Part shown: piece after piece, positions 1-6,666 of the stretch
Layout: every line of letters starts with the position of its first letter
Numbering within the stretch: position 1 is the first letter of the stretch
NCBI GenBank assembly: GCA_946886855.1
Contig: CAMPJJ010000163.1
Location: 1 to 8,930, forward strand
Direction: 5' to 3'
Length of the DNA stretch: 8,930 bases
Source: an uncultured Roseateles sp.
Lineage (GTDB): Bacteria > Pseudomonadota > Gammaproteobacteria > Burkholderiales > Burkholderiaceae
Notes under the pieces: model-generated
Told to the model about the DNA's origin: nothing
What the model saw: only the letters and a program-made list of their open reading frames with translations
Databases searched by the model: none
Program-made: the position numbers and the translations under genes

Positions 1-360
1 CAGGTCCAGGTCCAGGTCCAGGTCCAGGTCCAGGTCCAGGTCCAGGTCCAGGTCCAGGTCCGGGTCCGGGTCCCGGCGCAGGCGCAGGTGCAGGTGCAGG
101 TGCAGGCGAAGGTGCCGGCGCAGGCGCAGGTGCAGGTGCCGGTGCCGGTGCAGGCGCAGGCGCAGGCGCAGGTGCCGGTGCAGGCGCAGGTGCCGGTGCC
201 GGTGCAGGCGCAGGTGCGGGTGCGGGTGCGGGTGCGGGTGCGGGTGCGGGTGCGGGTGCGGGTGCAGGTGCAGGTGCAGGCGCCGGTGCGGGTGCAGGCG
301 CCGGTTCCGGCGCAGGTGCAGGAGCGGGTGCGGGTGCGGGCGCGGGCGCGGGCGCGGGCG
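1..360. repeat. 6-bp-period tandem repeat encoding the Ala-Pro/Gly-Pro rod
   Basis: The whole stretch has a six-base period. Bases 1-60 are ten perfect copies of CAGGTC, and 215-262 are eight perfect copies of TGCGGG. The rest is degenerate copies such as caggtg, caggcg and ccggtg. On the minus strand each unit encodes one Pro-Ala or Pro-Gly dipeptide of the FecR-domain protein. Because the unit is two codons, slippage would change rod length without breaking the frame. The repeat reaches the window edge, so its true length is unknown and may be collapsed in an assembly. Confidence 0.95.
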
Positions 361-1261
361 CCACCACGATCGGCGCGCCGCCACTGCCGGCGCCCGATCC
401 CGGAGAGGCACCCACGCCGGTCGAACCCGGCAGCGGGGGCAGCACATCATCCGGCGAGGCGCTGCCATCCGCTCCGGGCGTCGAGGTCGCCGGGGGCGTC
501 AGGGCGGCCACGAGGAACTGCGACACCTGCTCGCCCGACGTGGGCGTCGCGCGGGCGGCGGGCGTTTCCACGACGGGGGCCGGTGCTTCGGCGGCGACTG
601 TCGCGCGGGCATTGGCCGGCTGCAGGAGCACCAGCGGCTTCACGCTCACCGCGGGTTTCACGGACCGGCTGGGCGTCTGCGCCGCGTGACCCTTGGGCAC
701 GTCCACGCAGCCGCCGTCGTTGCACACCGCCACCCGGCCGCCGATCACGCCGACCTCCAGCCCGCCGCCGGCGCCGATGGCCGCCGTGTACTCGGTGCCG
801 CGGATGCCGATCGTGCCGGACGGCGTGTCGAGCCGGTAGTCGTCTTCGCGCGGGTGGCCGATGCTGCCGCTGATCGTGCGCAGCGCTCCGCGGACCAGAC
901 TCATGAAACCGCGCTCCTCCCCGCCCGGGACGTTTGCCACGCGATAGTCGTCCAGGCGCAAGGTGGTCTGCTCGCTGAGCGCCATCAGGGCGCCGTCGAC
1001 CATGCGCAACTGCACGCGTCCCTTGCCGGTCCGCACGGTCTCGCCCGATTCGACCTGGGCGCCGGTCTTGAGTTCGCGGACCTCGCCCTTGGCGGACACC
1101 GCATGCGCCTCGCCGCTCGAGAACAGCACGGTGGCCGATGGCGCCGCCCAGGCGAGACCCGACACGGCGCACAGCGCCGCCATCGCCACGAGATGGCGCA
1201 GGCCGGGCGTCGACCGGCCGCCTGCGCGACGATCATGGGGGCGTCGAGAAACGAGGCTCAT
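1..1261 (-). CDS. FecR-domain exported protein with long Ala-Pro/Gly-Pro tail (3' end beyond window)
   Basis: Reading the minus strand from ATG at 1261 gives an open frame of 420 codons that runs off the window at base 1 without a stop. Residues 1-40 form a signal peptide with an unusually long arginine-rich n-region, a hydrophobic core and a likely AWA cleavage site near residue 39. Residues about 60-175 are a FecR domain: the GEV start, a TLRLDDY strand, and the hallmark IGIRGTEY near residue 152. A Pro/Ala/Thr-rich spacer follows to about residue 300. After that the protein is (AP)n to about residue 395 and (GP)n to the window edge. FecR domains are known from sigma regulators, but signal-peptide versions without an adjacent sigma factor are probably periplasmic or surface proteins; that location is inferred. 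The proline rod could span the periplasm or wall. The start overlaps the upstream barrel gene's stop (ATGA), so translation is probably coupled. Any C-terminal domain is outside the window. Confidence 0.88.
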   Translation of the reverse strand, partial: MSLVSRRPHDRRAGGRSTPGLRHLVAMAALCAVSGLAWAAPSATVLFSSGEAHAVSAKGEVRELKTGAQVESGETVRTGKGRVQLRMVDGALMALSEQTTLRLDDYRVANVPGGEERGFMSLVRGALRTISGSIGHPREDDYRLDTPSGTIGIRGTEYTAAIGAGGGLEVGVIGGRVAVCNDGGCVDVPKGHAAQTPSRSVKPAVSVKPLVLLQPANARATVAAEAPAPVVETPAARATPTSGEQVSQFLVAALTPPATSTPGADGSASPDDVLPPLPGSTGVGASPGSGAGSGGAPIVVAPAPAPAPAPAPAPAPAPEPAPAPAPAPAPAPAPAPAPAPAPAPAPAPAPAPAPAPAPAPAPAPAPAPAPAPAPAPAPAPAPAPSPAPAPAPAPAPGPGPGPGPGPGPGPGPGPGPGPGP

Positions 1262-2622
1262 GGGAAGTTCCTGTGAAGGGTGACCTGGACGGTGTTGCGC
1301 ACGTAGTCGTAGAGCACGACGGTGGACGCCGCGCGCGTGTAGCGGAACTGACCGGTGAGTTCCCAGGCGTCGCCGATCCGGCGGCGCAGGCCGACGGACA
1401 CGTCTTTCTGCCGGTCGTGCCGCACGGTGTCGAAGAAGGGTTCCTCGCCGCCGTAGCGGCGATCCTCGAATTGCGCCTCGCCCAGCAGCACGAGATCGCC
1501 GCCCAGGCGTCGCTCCACGCCCACGCGCACCCCGCGGCCATGGTGGCCGAAGGCCGCGAAGGCGGGCTCGGTGCGCTCGCGTGCGACGTAGACGCTGCCG
1601 TAGGCCAGCGTGGCGCCGGCACCGAAGCTGCGGGCCAGTCCGATTCCCCCCACCGTCCGGTCGTTGTCGCGGCTGCCCTCGGTGGGGAAGTCCTGACGCG
1701 ACCACTGGCCGAAGGCGCTGGCCATCAGCTGCTCGCTGAACTGCGTCTGCCATTGCGCGGTGAAGCCGCTGGCGTTGCGATAGCGCCCGGAGCCCACCCA
1801 GGCCGTACCGGTCTGCAGGGCGAGCGTCTGGCTGTGCGCGCCGGCGGTGTGCCGCAGTCCGGCGGTCGCGTCGAGCAACAGGGTGTCCATGTCATGGGCG
1901 TCGCGGTTCACCGCGCGCCGCAGATTGGCGGCGCCGATCAGGCGCCAGTCGTCCGACAGGGGGACCTCGACGATCGCGCCTGCCGCCGCATTGCCCACGA
2001 GTGCGTGGCGGCGGCGGCTCTCCGCTGTCGTCTGGAAGACGATCCCGCCGAAGGCCGGGATCGCGAATTCGCCTTGATTGCTCGCGCTGTTGACGTTGCT
2101 GTCGTAGCCGGCGCCCAGTTCCAGATAGCCGGAGACGCGCGCGGCCCGGCGCGGGACCACCTGGTCGACGACGCCCAGCACGCGGTCGATGGCGGCCTGG
2201 GCTTGCGGCGGCGTGTCGCCGCTGCGGGCCTGGCGCAATTGCTCGCGCGCCCGCTCCGTGTCGCCGGCGGCCAGGTAGGCGCGGCCCAGTTCGGCCCGCG
2301 CCAGCGGGTCCTGCGGGCGGGCGTCGACGGCGCGCTCCAGCGCGAAGATGGCGCGCGTCACATGGCCCGCATCCAGTGCGGCGATGCCGAGCAGGTAGTC
2401 GAAGGCGGGATCGCCGGCGCGTGCGGATTCAGCCGGCGACAACAAGGCGTAGGCGGCGACCGCATCGCGTCGGGCGAGAAGATCGGACGCCCGATCGAGC
2501 AACGCATCCTGGGCTTGAACGCCCCCGGCCGAGCAGCCCAACGCCACGGCCAATGCCCAAGCTCGCAAATAGGCCGCGCCATCACGGGCACCGGGTTTGA
2601 TTCTGGGTTTTCGGAAACTCAA
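1258..2622 (-). CDS. TPR protein with C-terminal outer-membrane beta-barrel (Slam/DUF560-like)
   Basis: The product is 454 residues. The start is a TTG at 2622; an in-frame TGA lies five codons upstream, and AAGAGG sits five bases before the TTG, so no ATG start is available. Residues 1-37 are a signal peptide ending VQA. Residues about 40-150 are helical TPR-like repeats, including a TRAIFALERAVDARPQDPLA segment and a following RAELGRAYLAAGDTERAREQL helix pair. From about residue 163 the protein becomes alternating amphipathic strands beginning with GYLELGAGYDSNVN, the typical opening of the DUF560/surface lipoprotein assembly modifier barrel, and it ends HRNFP, close to the terminal aromatic common in outer-membrane barrels. 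Slam proteins move lipoproteins to the cell surface. Whether this relative does so is not shown, and no obvious substrate lipoprotein is in the window. The gene overlaps the FecR-domain gene by four bases. Family assignment is from pattern recognition. Confidence 0.85.
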   Translation of the reverse strand: MSFRKPRIKPGARDGAAYLRAWALAVALGCSAGGVQAQDALLDRASDLLARRDAVAAYALLSPAESARAGDPAFDYLLGIAALDAGHVTRAIFALERAVDARPQDPLARAELGRAYLAAGDTERAREQLRQARSGDTPPQAQAAIDRVLGVVDQVVPRRAARVSGYLELGAGYDSNVNSASNQGEFAIPAFGGIVFQTTAESRRRHALVGNAAAGAIVEVPLSDDWRLIGAANLRRAVNRDAHDMDTLLLDATAGLRHTAGAHSQTLALQTGTAWVGSGRYRNASGFTAQWQTQFSEQLMASAFGQWSRQDFPTEGSRDNDRTVGGIGLARSFGAGATLAYGSVYVARERTEPAFAAFGHHGRGVRVGVERRLGGDLVLLGEAQFEDRRYGGEEPFFDTVRHDRQKDVSVGLRRRIGDAWELTGQFRYTRAASTVVLYDYVRNTVQVTLHRNFP

Positions 2623-2978
2623 TGTCGCCTCTTGTCATGGTGGCGAATACGTGTAACGCATCGCAACTCACCATCATCGGTGGCGCGCCGGTCAATTGAA
2701 GCCTGCAGGGTTCCGACGGTGTGACATCCTCCGCGCGACCGCTGCGGGCGGTATTTCTACGTCTGCGATGTTCGATATGGGGCCGCATTAAGTGCGCCAC
2801 CACACATTCGCCAAGAGAACTATTGGCGTCGCTGGGAGATTCCATGCGAGTGGCCAAAGTGTCCCGTTGAGAAATCCGACTTTGAAAAGATTCGCAGGCG
2901 AGCCGCGGTGGCGATATTGAAATTGCGCCCGCTGCGGACGTGTCCGGGGCCGACTGGCTCGCACCGCACAATCCGGAC
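2623..2978. other. Divergent intergenic region between the TPR-barrel/FecR unit and ynfA
   Basis: These 356 bases hold no convincing gene; the open frames across them have no recognisable protein features. The base composition is less GC-rich than the flanks, as expected for a promoter region serving both directions. The best minus-strand promoter candidate is TTGGCG (2814-2809) with a 16-base gap to CTTAAT (2792-2787), each matching four of six consensus bases, which is weak. A small inverted repeat ACCGC-5-GCGGT lies near 2740-2755. I see no clear plus-strand -35/-10 pair for ynfA. Confidence 0.5.
2628..2633 (-). promoter_or_regulatory. Ribosome binding site supporting the TTG start
   Basis: AAGAGG on the minus strand lies five bases upstream of the TTG at 2622. 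It is the only good purine-rich motif near a possible start of the TPR-barrel gene, and the frame is closed just upstream by a TGA at 2637-2635. A later in-frame TTG at codon 19 would also leave a usable signal peptide but lacks such a motif. Confidence 0.55.
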
Positions 2979-3311
2979 ATGGACCTGCTTCGCACCCTCG
3001 CCCTGTTCGTTCTGACCGCGCTCGCCGAGATCGTCGGCTGCTATCTCCCCTACCTCTGGCTGAAGCAGGACAAACCGGCCTGGCTGCTCATCCCGGCCGC
3101 CATGAGCCTCGCGCTCTTCGCATGGCTGCTGACCCTGCACCCCACGGCCGCCGGACGCGTCTACGCGGCCTACGGCGGCGTGTACATCGGCGTGGCGGTG
3201 ATCTGGCTGATGGTGGTCGACAAGGTCAGGCCGACCGGGACGGATTGGCTGGGCGTCGCCGTCAGCCTGATCGGGATGGCGATCATCATGTTCGGGAAAC
3301 GCTCGAACTGA
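2979..3311 (+). CDS. ynfA: YnfA family (UPF0060) small inner-membrane protein
   Basis: The protein is 110 residues, matching the roughly 108-residue YnfA family. Four hydrophobic helices are visible at about residues 5-22, 32-50, 60-78 and 86-104. Family-typical segments include [28 protein letters not shown] and [13 protein letters not shown]. YnfA proteins resemble small multidrug resistance transporters in size and topology, and some have been reported to contribute to drug efflux; the substrate here is unknown. The ATG at 2979 fits the family N-terminus, while a GTG at 2940 would add 13 residues with no family match. There is no clear Shine-Dalgarno sequence before 2979. The next gene starts 89 bases downstream on the same strand behind a strong ribosome binding site, so co-transcription is possible but not evident. 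The window shows no resistance genes nearby. Confidence 0.93.
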   Translation: MDLLRTLALFVLTALAEIVGCYLPYLWLKQDKPAWLLIPAAMSLALFAWLLTLHPTAAGRVYAAYGGVYIGVAVIWLMVVDKVRPTGTDWLGVAVSLIGMAIIMFGKRSN

Positions 3312-3390
3312 GCCCAGCTGAATCCGCCGGCCCGCGCCATGACTTCCCGAAACGCCCTCTCCCGCGGTGGCAAACTCCGCCGACTTCTTC

Positions 3391-3396
3391 AGGAGG
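3391..3396 (+). promoter_or_regulatory. Strong Shine-Dalgarno for the GMC dehydrogenase
   Basis: A full AGGAGG lies four bases before the ATG at 3401. This fixes the start within an open frame that extends far upstream through ynfA, and it removes the spurious N-terminal extension. Confidence 0.8.
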
Positions 3397-3400
3397 GCGC

Positions 3401-5215
3401 ATGGGTTTTGTGACGACGCGCAACATGGCGCGCGACTACGACGTCATCGTCGTCGGCTCAGGGGCCGGCGGCGGCCAGACGGCCTACACGCTGGCGCTGG
3501 AAGGCGTGAAGGTGCTGATGCTGGAAGCCGGCCGGTACTACGACTTCCGCACCGAGACGCCGATGTTCCAGGCCTCGCACGACGCCCCGCTGCGCGGCGC
3601 CGGCACGCCGGACAAGCCCTTCGGCTTCTACGACGCGACGGTGGACGGCGGCTGGCAGGTGCCGGGCGAGCCCTACACGCAGGCGTCCGACGACGAGGCG
3701 CAGCGCTTCGACTGGTGGCGCGCCCGCATGCTGGGCGGCCGCACCAACCACTGGGGCCGCATCTCGCTGCGCAACGGGCCCTACGACTTCAAGCCGCACA
3801 GCCGCGACGGCCTGGGCTTCGACTGGCCCATCGCCTACGAGGACCTGGCGCCCTACTACGACAAGGTCGAGATGCTGGTGGGCATCTACGGCAGCAACGA
3901 AGGCCTGGAGAACACGCCCGACTCGCCCGACGGCTGCCTGCTGCCCGCCCCCGCCGCGCGCGTGGGGGAACGCCTCGTCGCCCAGCGCGCCGGCAAGCTC
4001 GGCATCCCGGTGGTGCCCATCCACCGCGCGGTGCTGACCGCCAAGCTCGACGACACCCGCATCCCCGCCCTGCTCCACCCCGGCAACCCGCGCGCGCAGG
4101 CGCTGGTCGCGCACTCCATGCGCGAGCGCGCCGCCTGCTTCTGGGCCACGCCGTGCTCGCGCGGCTGCTCCATCGGCGCGACCTACCAGAGCCCCGCCGT
4201 GCACCTGCCGCCCGCGATCGCCAGCGGCAACCTCGACGTGCTGTGCGACGCCATGGTCTACGAGGTCACGACCAAGGACGGCAAGGCCAGCGGCGTGCGC
4301 TTCGTCGACCGCAAGACCGGCAAGCACATCGAGGCCAAGGCCCGCGCCGTGGTGCTGTCCGCCAGCGCCTGCGAGTCGGTGCGCATCCTGCTGAACAGCA
4401 AGAGCAGCGCCCACCCGCAAGGCCTGGCCAACAGCAGCGGCAAGGTCGGCAAGTACGTGATGGACACCGTGGGCAGCGACCTGTCCGGCCAGGTGCCGCT
4501 GCTGGAGAACCTGCCGCCGCACAACGAGGACGGCGCCGGCGGCTCGCACATGTACGCGCCCTGGTGGCTGTACGGCCGACAGGGCAAGGACTGGGCGGCC
4601 AAGGGCCTGGGCTTCGCCCGCGGCTATCACATCGAGCTGGGCACCGGCCGCCGCATGCCCGGCAGCGGCACCGGCGCGGGCCTGGAGTGGCTGACGAAGG
4701 GCAGCTACGGCGCGAAGTTCAAGCAGGACGTGCGCCGGACCTTCGGCTCCTTCGTCTACTTCGCCGGCCGCGGCGAGATGATCCCCAACGAGCAGTCGTT
4801 CTGCGAGATCGACCCGAAGACGAAGGACCGCTTCGGCATTCCCGTGCTGCGCTTCCACTGGCAGTGGTCGGAGCACGAGACCCGCCAGGCCGCGCACATG
4901 CAGAAGACCTTCGCGGAGATCATCGAGGGCATGGGCGGCAAGGTGAGCGGCGGCGGGCCGGAGCTGGACGGCCGCAAGGCCATCGCGCCCGGCGGCTCCA
5001 TCATCCACGAGGTCGGCGGCGCCATCATGGGCGCGGATGCCAGGACCTCCGTCACCAACCGCTGGGGCCAGACCTGGGACGTGCCCAACCTGTTCCTGTC
5101 CGACGGGGCGCCCTTCGCCTCGAATGCCGACAAGAACCCCACGCTGACCATCATGGCGCTGGCCTGGCGCCAGGCCGACCACATCGTCGACCGCTTCCGC
5201 AAGAAGGAGCTCTGA
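3401..5215 (+). CDS. GMC family FAD-dependent sugar dehydrogenase, catalytic subunit
   Basis: The protein is 604 residues. It opens with an FAD dinucleotide-binding fold: DYDVIVVGSGAGGG (GxGxxG at residues 19-24) and acidic E42 after the second strand. The C-terminal GMC domain carries the catalytic pair, H536 in IIHEVGG and N579 in ADKNPTLT. Cysteines C246, C252 and C256 form a C-x5-C-x3-C pattern, the spacing I recall for the 3Fe-4S ligands of the Burkholderia cepacia FAD-glucose dehydrogenase alpha subunit. There is no signal peptide. The next gene encodes a Tat-signal small subunit and begins two bases after this stop, so export as a folded complex is inferred. The likely reaction is oxidation of a sugar or glycoside hydroxyl, with electrons leaving through the iron-sulfur cluster. 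The DUF1080 gene downstream favours C3 oxidation giving a 3-keto sugar. Gluconate or glucose C1/C2 oxidation remains possible. Confidence 0.92.
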   Translation: MGFVTTRNMARDYDVIVVGSGAGGGQTAYTLALEGVKVLMLEAGRYYDFRTETPMFQASHDAPLRGAGTPDKPFGFYDATVDGGWQVPGEPYTQASDDEAQRFDWWRARMLGGRTNHWGRISLRNGPYDFKPHSRDGLGFDWPIAYEDLAPYYDKVEMLVGIYGSNEGLENTPDSPDGCLLPAPAARVGERLVAQRAGKLGIPVVPIHRAVLTAKLDDTRIPALLHPGNPRAQALVAHSMRERAACFWATPCSRGCSIGATYQSPAVHLPPAIASGNLDVLCDAMVYEVTTKDGKASGVRFVDRKTGKHIEAKARAVVLSASACESVRILLNSKSSAHPQGLANSSGKVGKYVMDTVGSDLSGQVPLLENLPPHNEDGAGGSHMYAPWWLYGRQGKDWAAKGLGFARGYHIELGTGRRMPGSGTGAGLEWLTKGSYGAKFKQDVRRTFGSFVYFAGRGEMIPNEQSFCEIDPKTKDRFGIPVLRFHWQWSEHETRQAAHMQKTFAEIIEGMGGKVSGGGPELDGRKAIAPGGSIIHEVGGAIMGADARTSVTNRWGQTWDVPNLFLSDGAPFASNADKNPTLTIMALAWRQADHIVDRFRKKEL

Positions 5216-5217
5216 GC

Positions 5218-5853
5218 ATGGACCGCAGAACGACCCTGCAATGGATGCTGGCCGCGAGCGCGGTGCTCGGCGCCGGCGTGTCGGCCGGCGCCACGCCCGC
5301 CACGCCGGTCAAGCGACGAGGCGGCAAGCCCGCCGGCTATGGCACCGACCCCGCGCTGACCAAGAGCTACAAGGGCGGCGAGCTGTGGCCGCTGACCTTC
5401 GACGCCGCGCAGAACCGGACCGCCAAGGCGCTGTGCGGCCTCATCATCCCGGCCGACGACCAGTCGCCCAGCGCTGCGCAACTGCAGGTGCACCGCTTCA
5501 TCGACGAATGGGTCAGCGCGCCCTACCCCGACCAGGCCAAGGACAAGCCCGTCATCGTGGACGGCCTGGCCTGGCTGGAGGCCGAAAGCGCGAAGCGCTT
5601 CGGTGGCAGGCGCTTCGACCAGCTCGATGTCGCGCAACAGTCGCAGATCGCCGACGACATCTGCTGGACCGAGTCCGCCAAGCCGGCGTTCGCCACCGCC
5701 GCGCGCTTCTTCAAGCGCTTCCGCGACCTGACCGCCGGCGGCTTCTACACGACGCCCGACGGCATGAAGGACATCGGCTACGTCGGCAACGTCCCCACCG
5801 TCACCTTCGACGGCCCGCCGCCCAAGGTCCTGCAAATCGTTGGAGTCGCCTGA
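5218..5853 (+). CDS. Gluconate 2-dehydrogenase subunit 3 family protein (Tat-exported small subunit)
   Basis: The protein is 211 residues. It starts with a twin-arginine signal (DRRTTLQW, then a hydrophobic stretch and an A-rich cleavage region around residues 22-27), the usual way such small subunits carry a folded flavoprotein partner through the Tat system. The family core begins near residue 50 with ELWPLTFDAAQNRTAKALCG followed by LIIPAD and then FIDEW, typical of the gluconate 2-dehydrogenase subunit 3 / FAD-GDH gamma family. The C-terminal half includes WLEAESAKRFGGRRFDQL and the GGFYTTPDGMKDIGYVGN segment common near the family's end. The ATG is two bases after the dehydrogenase stop, with AAGGAG eight bases upstream, and its own stop overlaps the next start (TGATG). 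It is inferred to be a chaperone and export subunit that stabilises the dehydrogenase and helps dock it in the periplasm; it has no catalytic motif. Confidence 0.88.
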   Translation: MDRRTTLQWMLAASAVLGAGVSAGATPATPVKRRGGKPAGYGTDPALTKSYKGGELWPLTFDAAQNRTAKALCGLIIPADDQSPSAAQLQVHRFIDEWVSAPYPDQAKDKPVIVDGLAWLEAESAKRFGGRRFDQLDVAQQSQIADDICWTESAKPAFATAARFFKRFRDLTAGGFYTTPDGMKDIGYVGNVPTVTFDGPPPKVLQIVGVA

Positions 5854-6530
5854 TGCGCCTTGCCCCTCTTGCCGCCGCGGCCGCCGCCGCCCTCGCCCTG
5901 TCCGCCACCGCCCACGCCGCCGACATGCCCACCGCTCCCAACACGCTCACCGCCGAAGAGTCCGCCGCCGGCTGGCAACTGCTGTTCGACGGCAAGAGCC
6001 TCGAGAACTGGCGCGCCAGCGACCAGCCCGGTTCCTTCAGCGTGAAGGACGGCGCCATCGTCGTCCGCGGTCCGCGCTCGCACCTGTTCTACACGGGCCC
6101 GGTGCAGCAGCACGAATTCAGGAACTTCGAGCTCAAGGTCGACGTGATGACCTTTCCCAAGGCCAACTCCGGGGTCTACTTCCACACGAAGTGGCAGGAG
6201 GTCGGCTGGCCCGAGCTGGGCTATGAAGTGCAGGTCAACAACTCCCACAGCGACCCCAGCCGCACCGGCGGCCTATGGGGCGTGCAGGACTACCTGAAGG
6301 TCGTATCGCCGGACAACCAGTGGTTCACGCTGACGGTACGCGTCGAGGGCAAGCACGTCACCACCTTCGTCAACAGCGAGAAGACGGCCGACTACACCGA
6401 GGAGTCGCCCATCGTCCGCAAGAAGGGACTGGAGAAGCGCTACCTCGCCAGCGGTACCTTCGCGCTGCAGGGCCACGACCCGGAGAGCGAGGCGCACTTC
6501 AGGAACATCAAGGTGAAGGTGCTGCCCTGA
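5853..6530 (+). CDS. Secreted DUF1080 protein (3-keto-disaccharide hydrolase family)
   Basis: The protein is 225 residues. Residues 1-22 are a classical signal peptide (MRLAP, an alanine-rich core, AHA cleavage), so it acts in the periplasm or outside the cell. The mature part is a single concanavalin-like beta-sandwich of the DUF1080 family (PF06439). It shows GWQLLFDGKSLENWR at the start, then FELKVDVMTFPKANSGVYFH, YEVQVNN, the WFTLTVRVEGKHVTTFVN strands, and a closing GTFALQGHD ... FRNIKVK. Members of this family cleave glycosidic bonds of 3-keto glycosides, which fits the sugar dehydrogenase two genes upstream. The start overlaps the preceding stop (TGATG), with TGGAG seven bases upstream, so translation is coupled. 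No terminator with a T-tract follows; a weak GGCGA-4-TCGCC inverted repeat lies at 6558-6571. The exact substrate cannot be read from the sequence. Confidence 0.9.
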   Translation: MRLAPLAAAAAAALALSATAHAADMPTAPNTLTAEESAAGWQLLFDGKSLENWRASDQPGSFSVKDGAIVVRGPRSHLFYTGPVQQHEFRNFELKVDVMTFPKANSGVYFHTKWQEVGWPELGYEVQVNNSHSDPSRTGGLWGVQDYLKVVSPDNQWFTLTVRVEGKHVTTFVNSEKTADYTEESPIVRKKGLEKRYLASGTFALQGHDPESEAHFRNIKVKVLP

Positions 6531-6629
6531 GCGATGGCGGGCACCGCACGGCTCGACGGCGAGGGATCGCCCAGTGGAAGCCGCAGAGCCCTCGCGGCGA
6601 AAGTGCTCATCGCTCGCCGTCTAACATGC

Positions 6630-6644
6630 CGGCCCCATGGGCCG
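6630..6644. repeat. Perfect inverted repeat before the response regulator
   Basis: CGGCCC-CAT-GGGCCG forms a six-base-pair stem with a three-base loop, ending 13 bases before the Shine-Dalgarno of the response regulator. A -10-like TAACAT lies just upstream at 6622-6627, without a good -35. The repeat could be a protein site or an RNA hairpin in the leader. There is no T-tract to make it a standard terminator. Confidence 0.45.
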
Positions 6645-6666
6645 AAGTCGCGGCATCGGAGGTGAG

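Noticed and set aside
1..360. CRISPR-like array
   Set aside because: The repeats are 6-bp units without spacers and encode a dipeptide repeat in frame with the FecR domain.
88..873. 261-residue plus-strand Val/Gln/Arg repeat protein
   Set aside because: It is the shadow of the FecR-domain gene's Ala-Pro repeats on the opposite strand, with no family features.
1138..2724. 528-residue plus-strand frame opposite the TPR-barrel gene
   Set aside because: The minus-strand gene has a signal peptide, TPR and barrel signals; the plus-strand frame shows none and contains long Ala/Gly/His runs.
2867..2895. TTGAGA with a 17-base gap to ATTCGC as a promoter for ynfA
   Set aside because: The -10 element does not resemble TATAAT closely enough, so I do not call it.
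2582..2995. 137-residue minus-strand frame in the ynfA divergent region
   Set aside because: It has no recognisable domain and mostly covers intergenic DNA; its end overlaps the TPR-barrel start in another frame.
3458..5182. 574-residue open frame on the minus strand opposite the GMC dehydrogenase
   Set aside because: It is antisense to a gene with clear motifs, and its composition (Val/Ala/Gly/His-rich) is what high-GC third positions produce on the reverse strand.
3367..5853. 828-residue plus-strand frame across the dehydrogenase and small subunit
   Set aside because: Only its C-terminal part, from 5218, is the real small subunit. The upstream part is an Arg/Ala-rich out-of-frame reading of the dehydrogenase.
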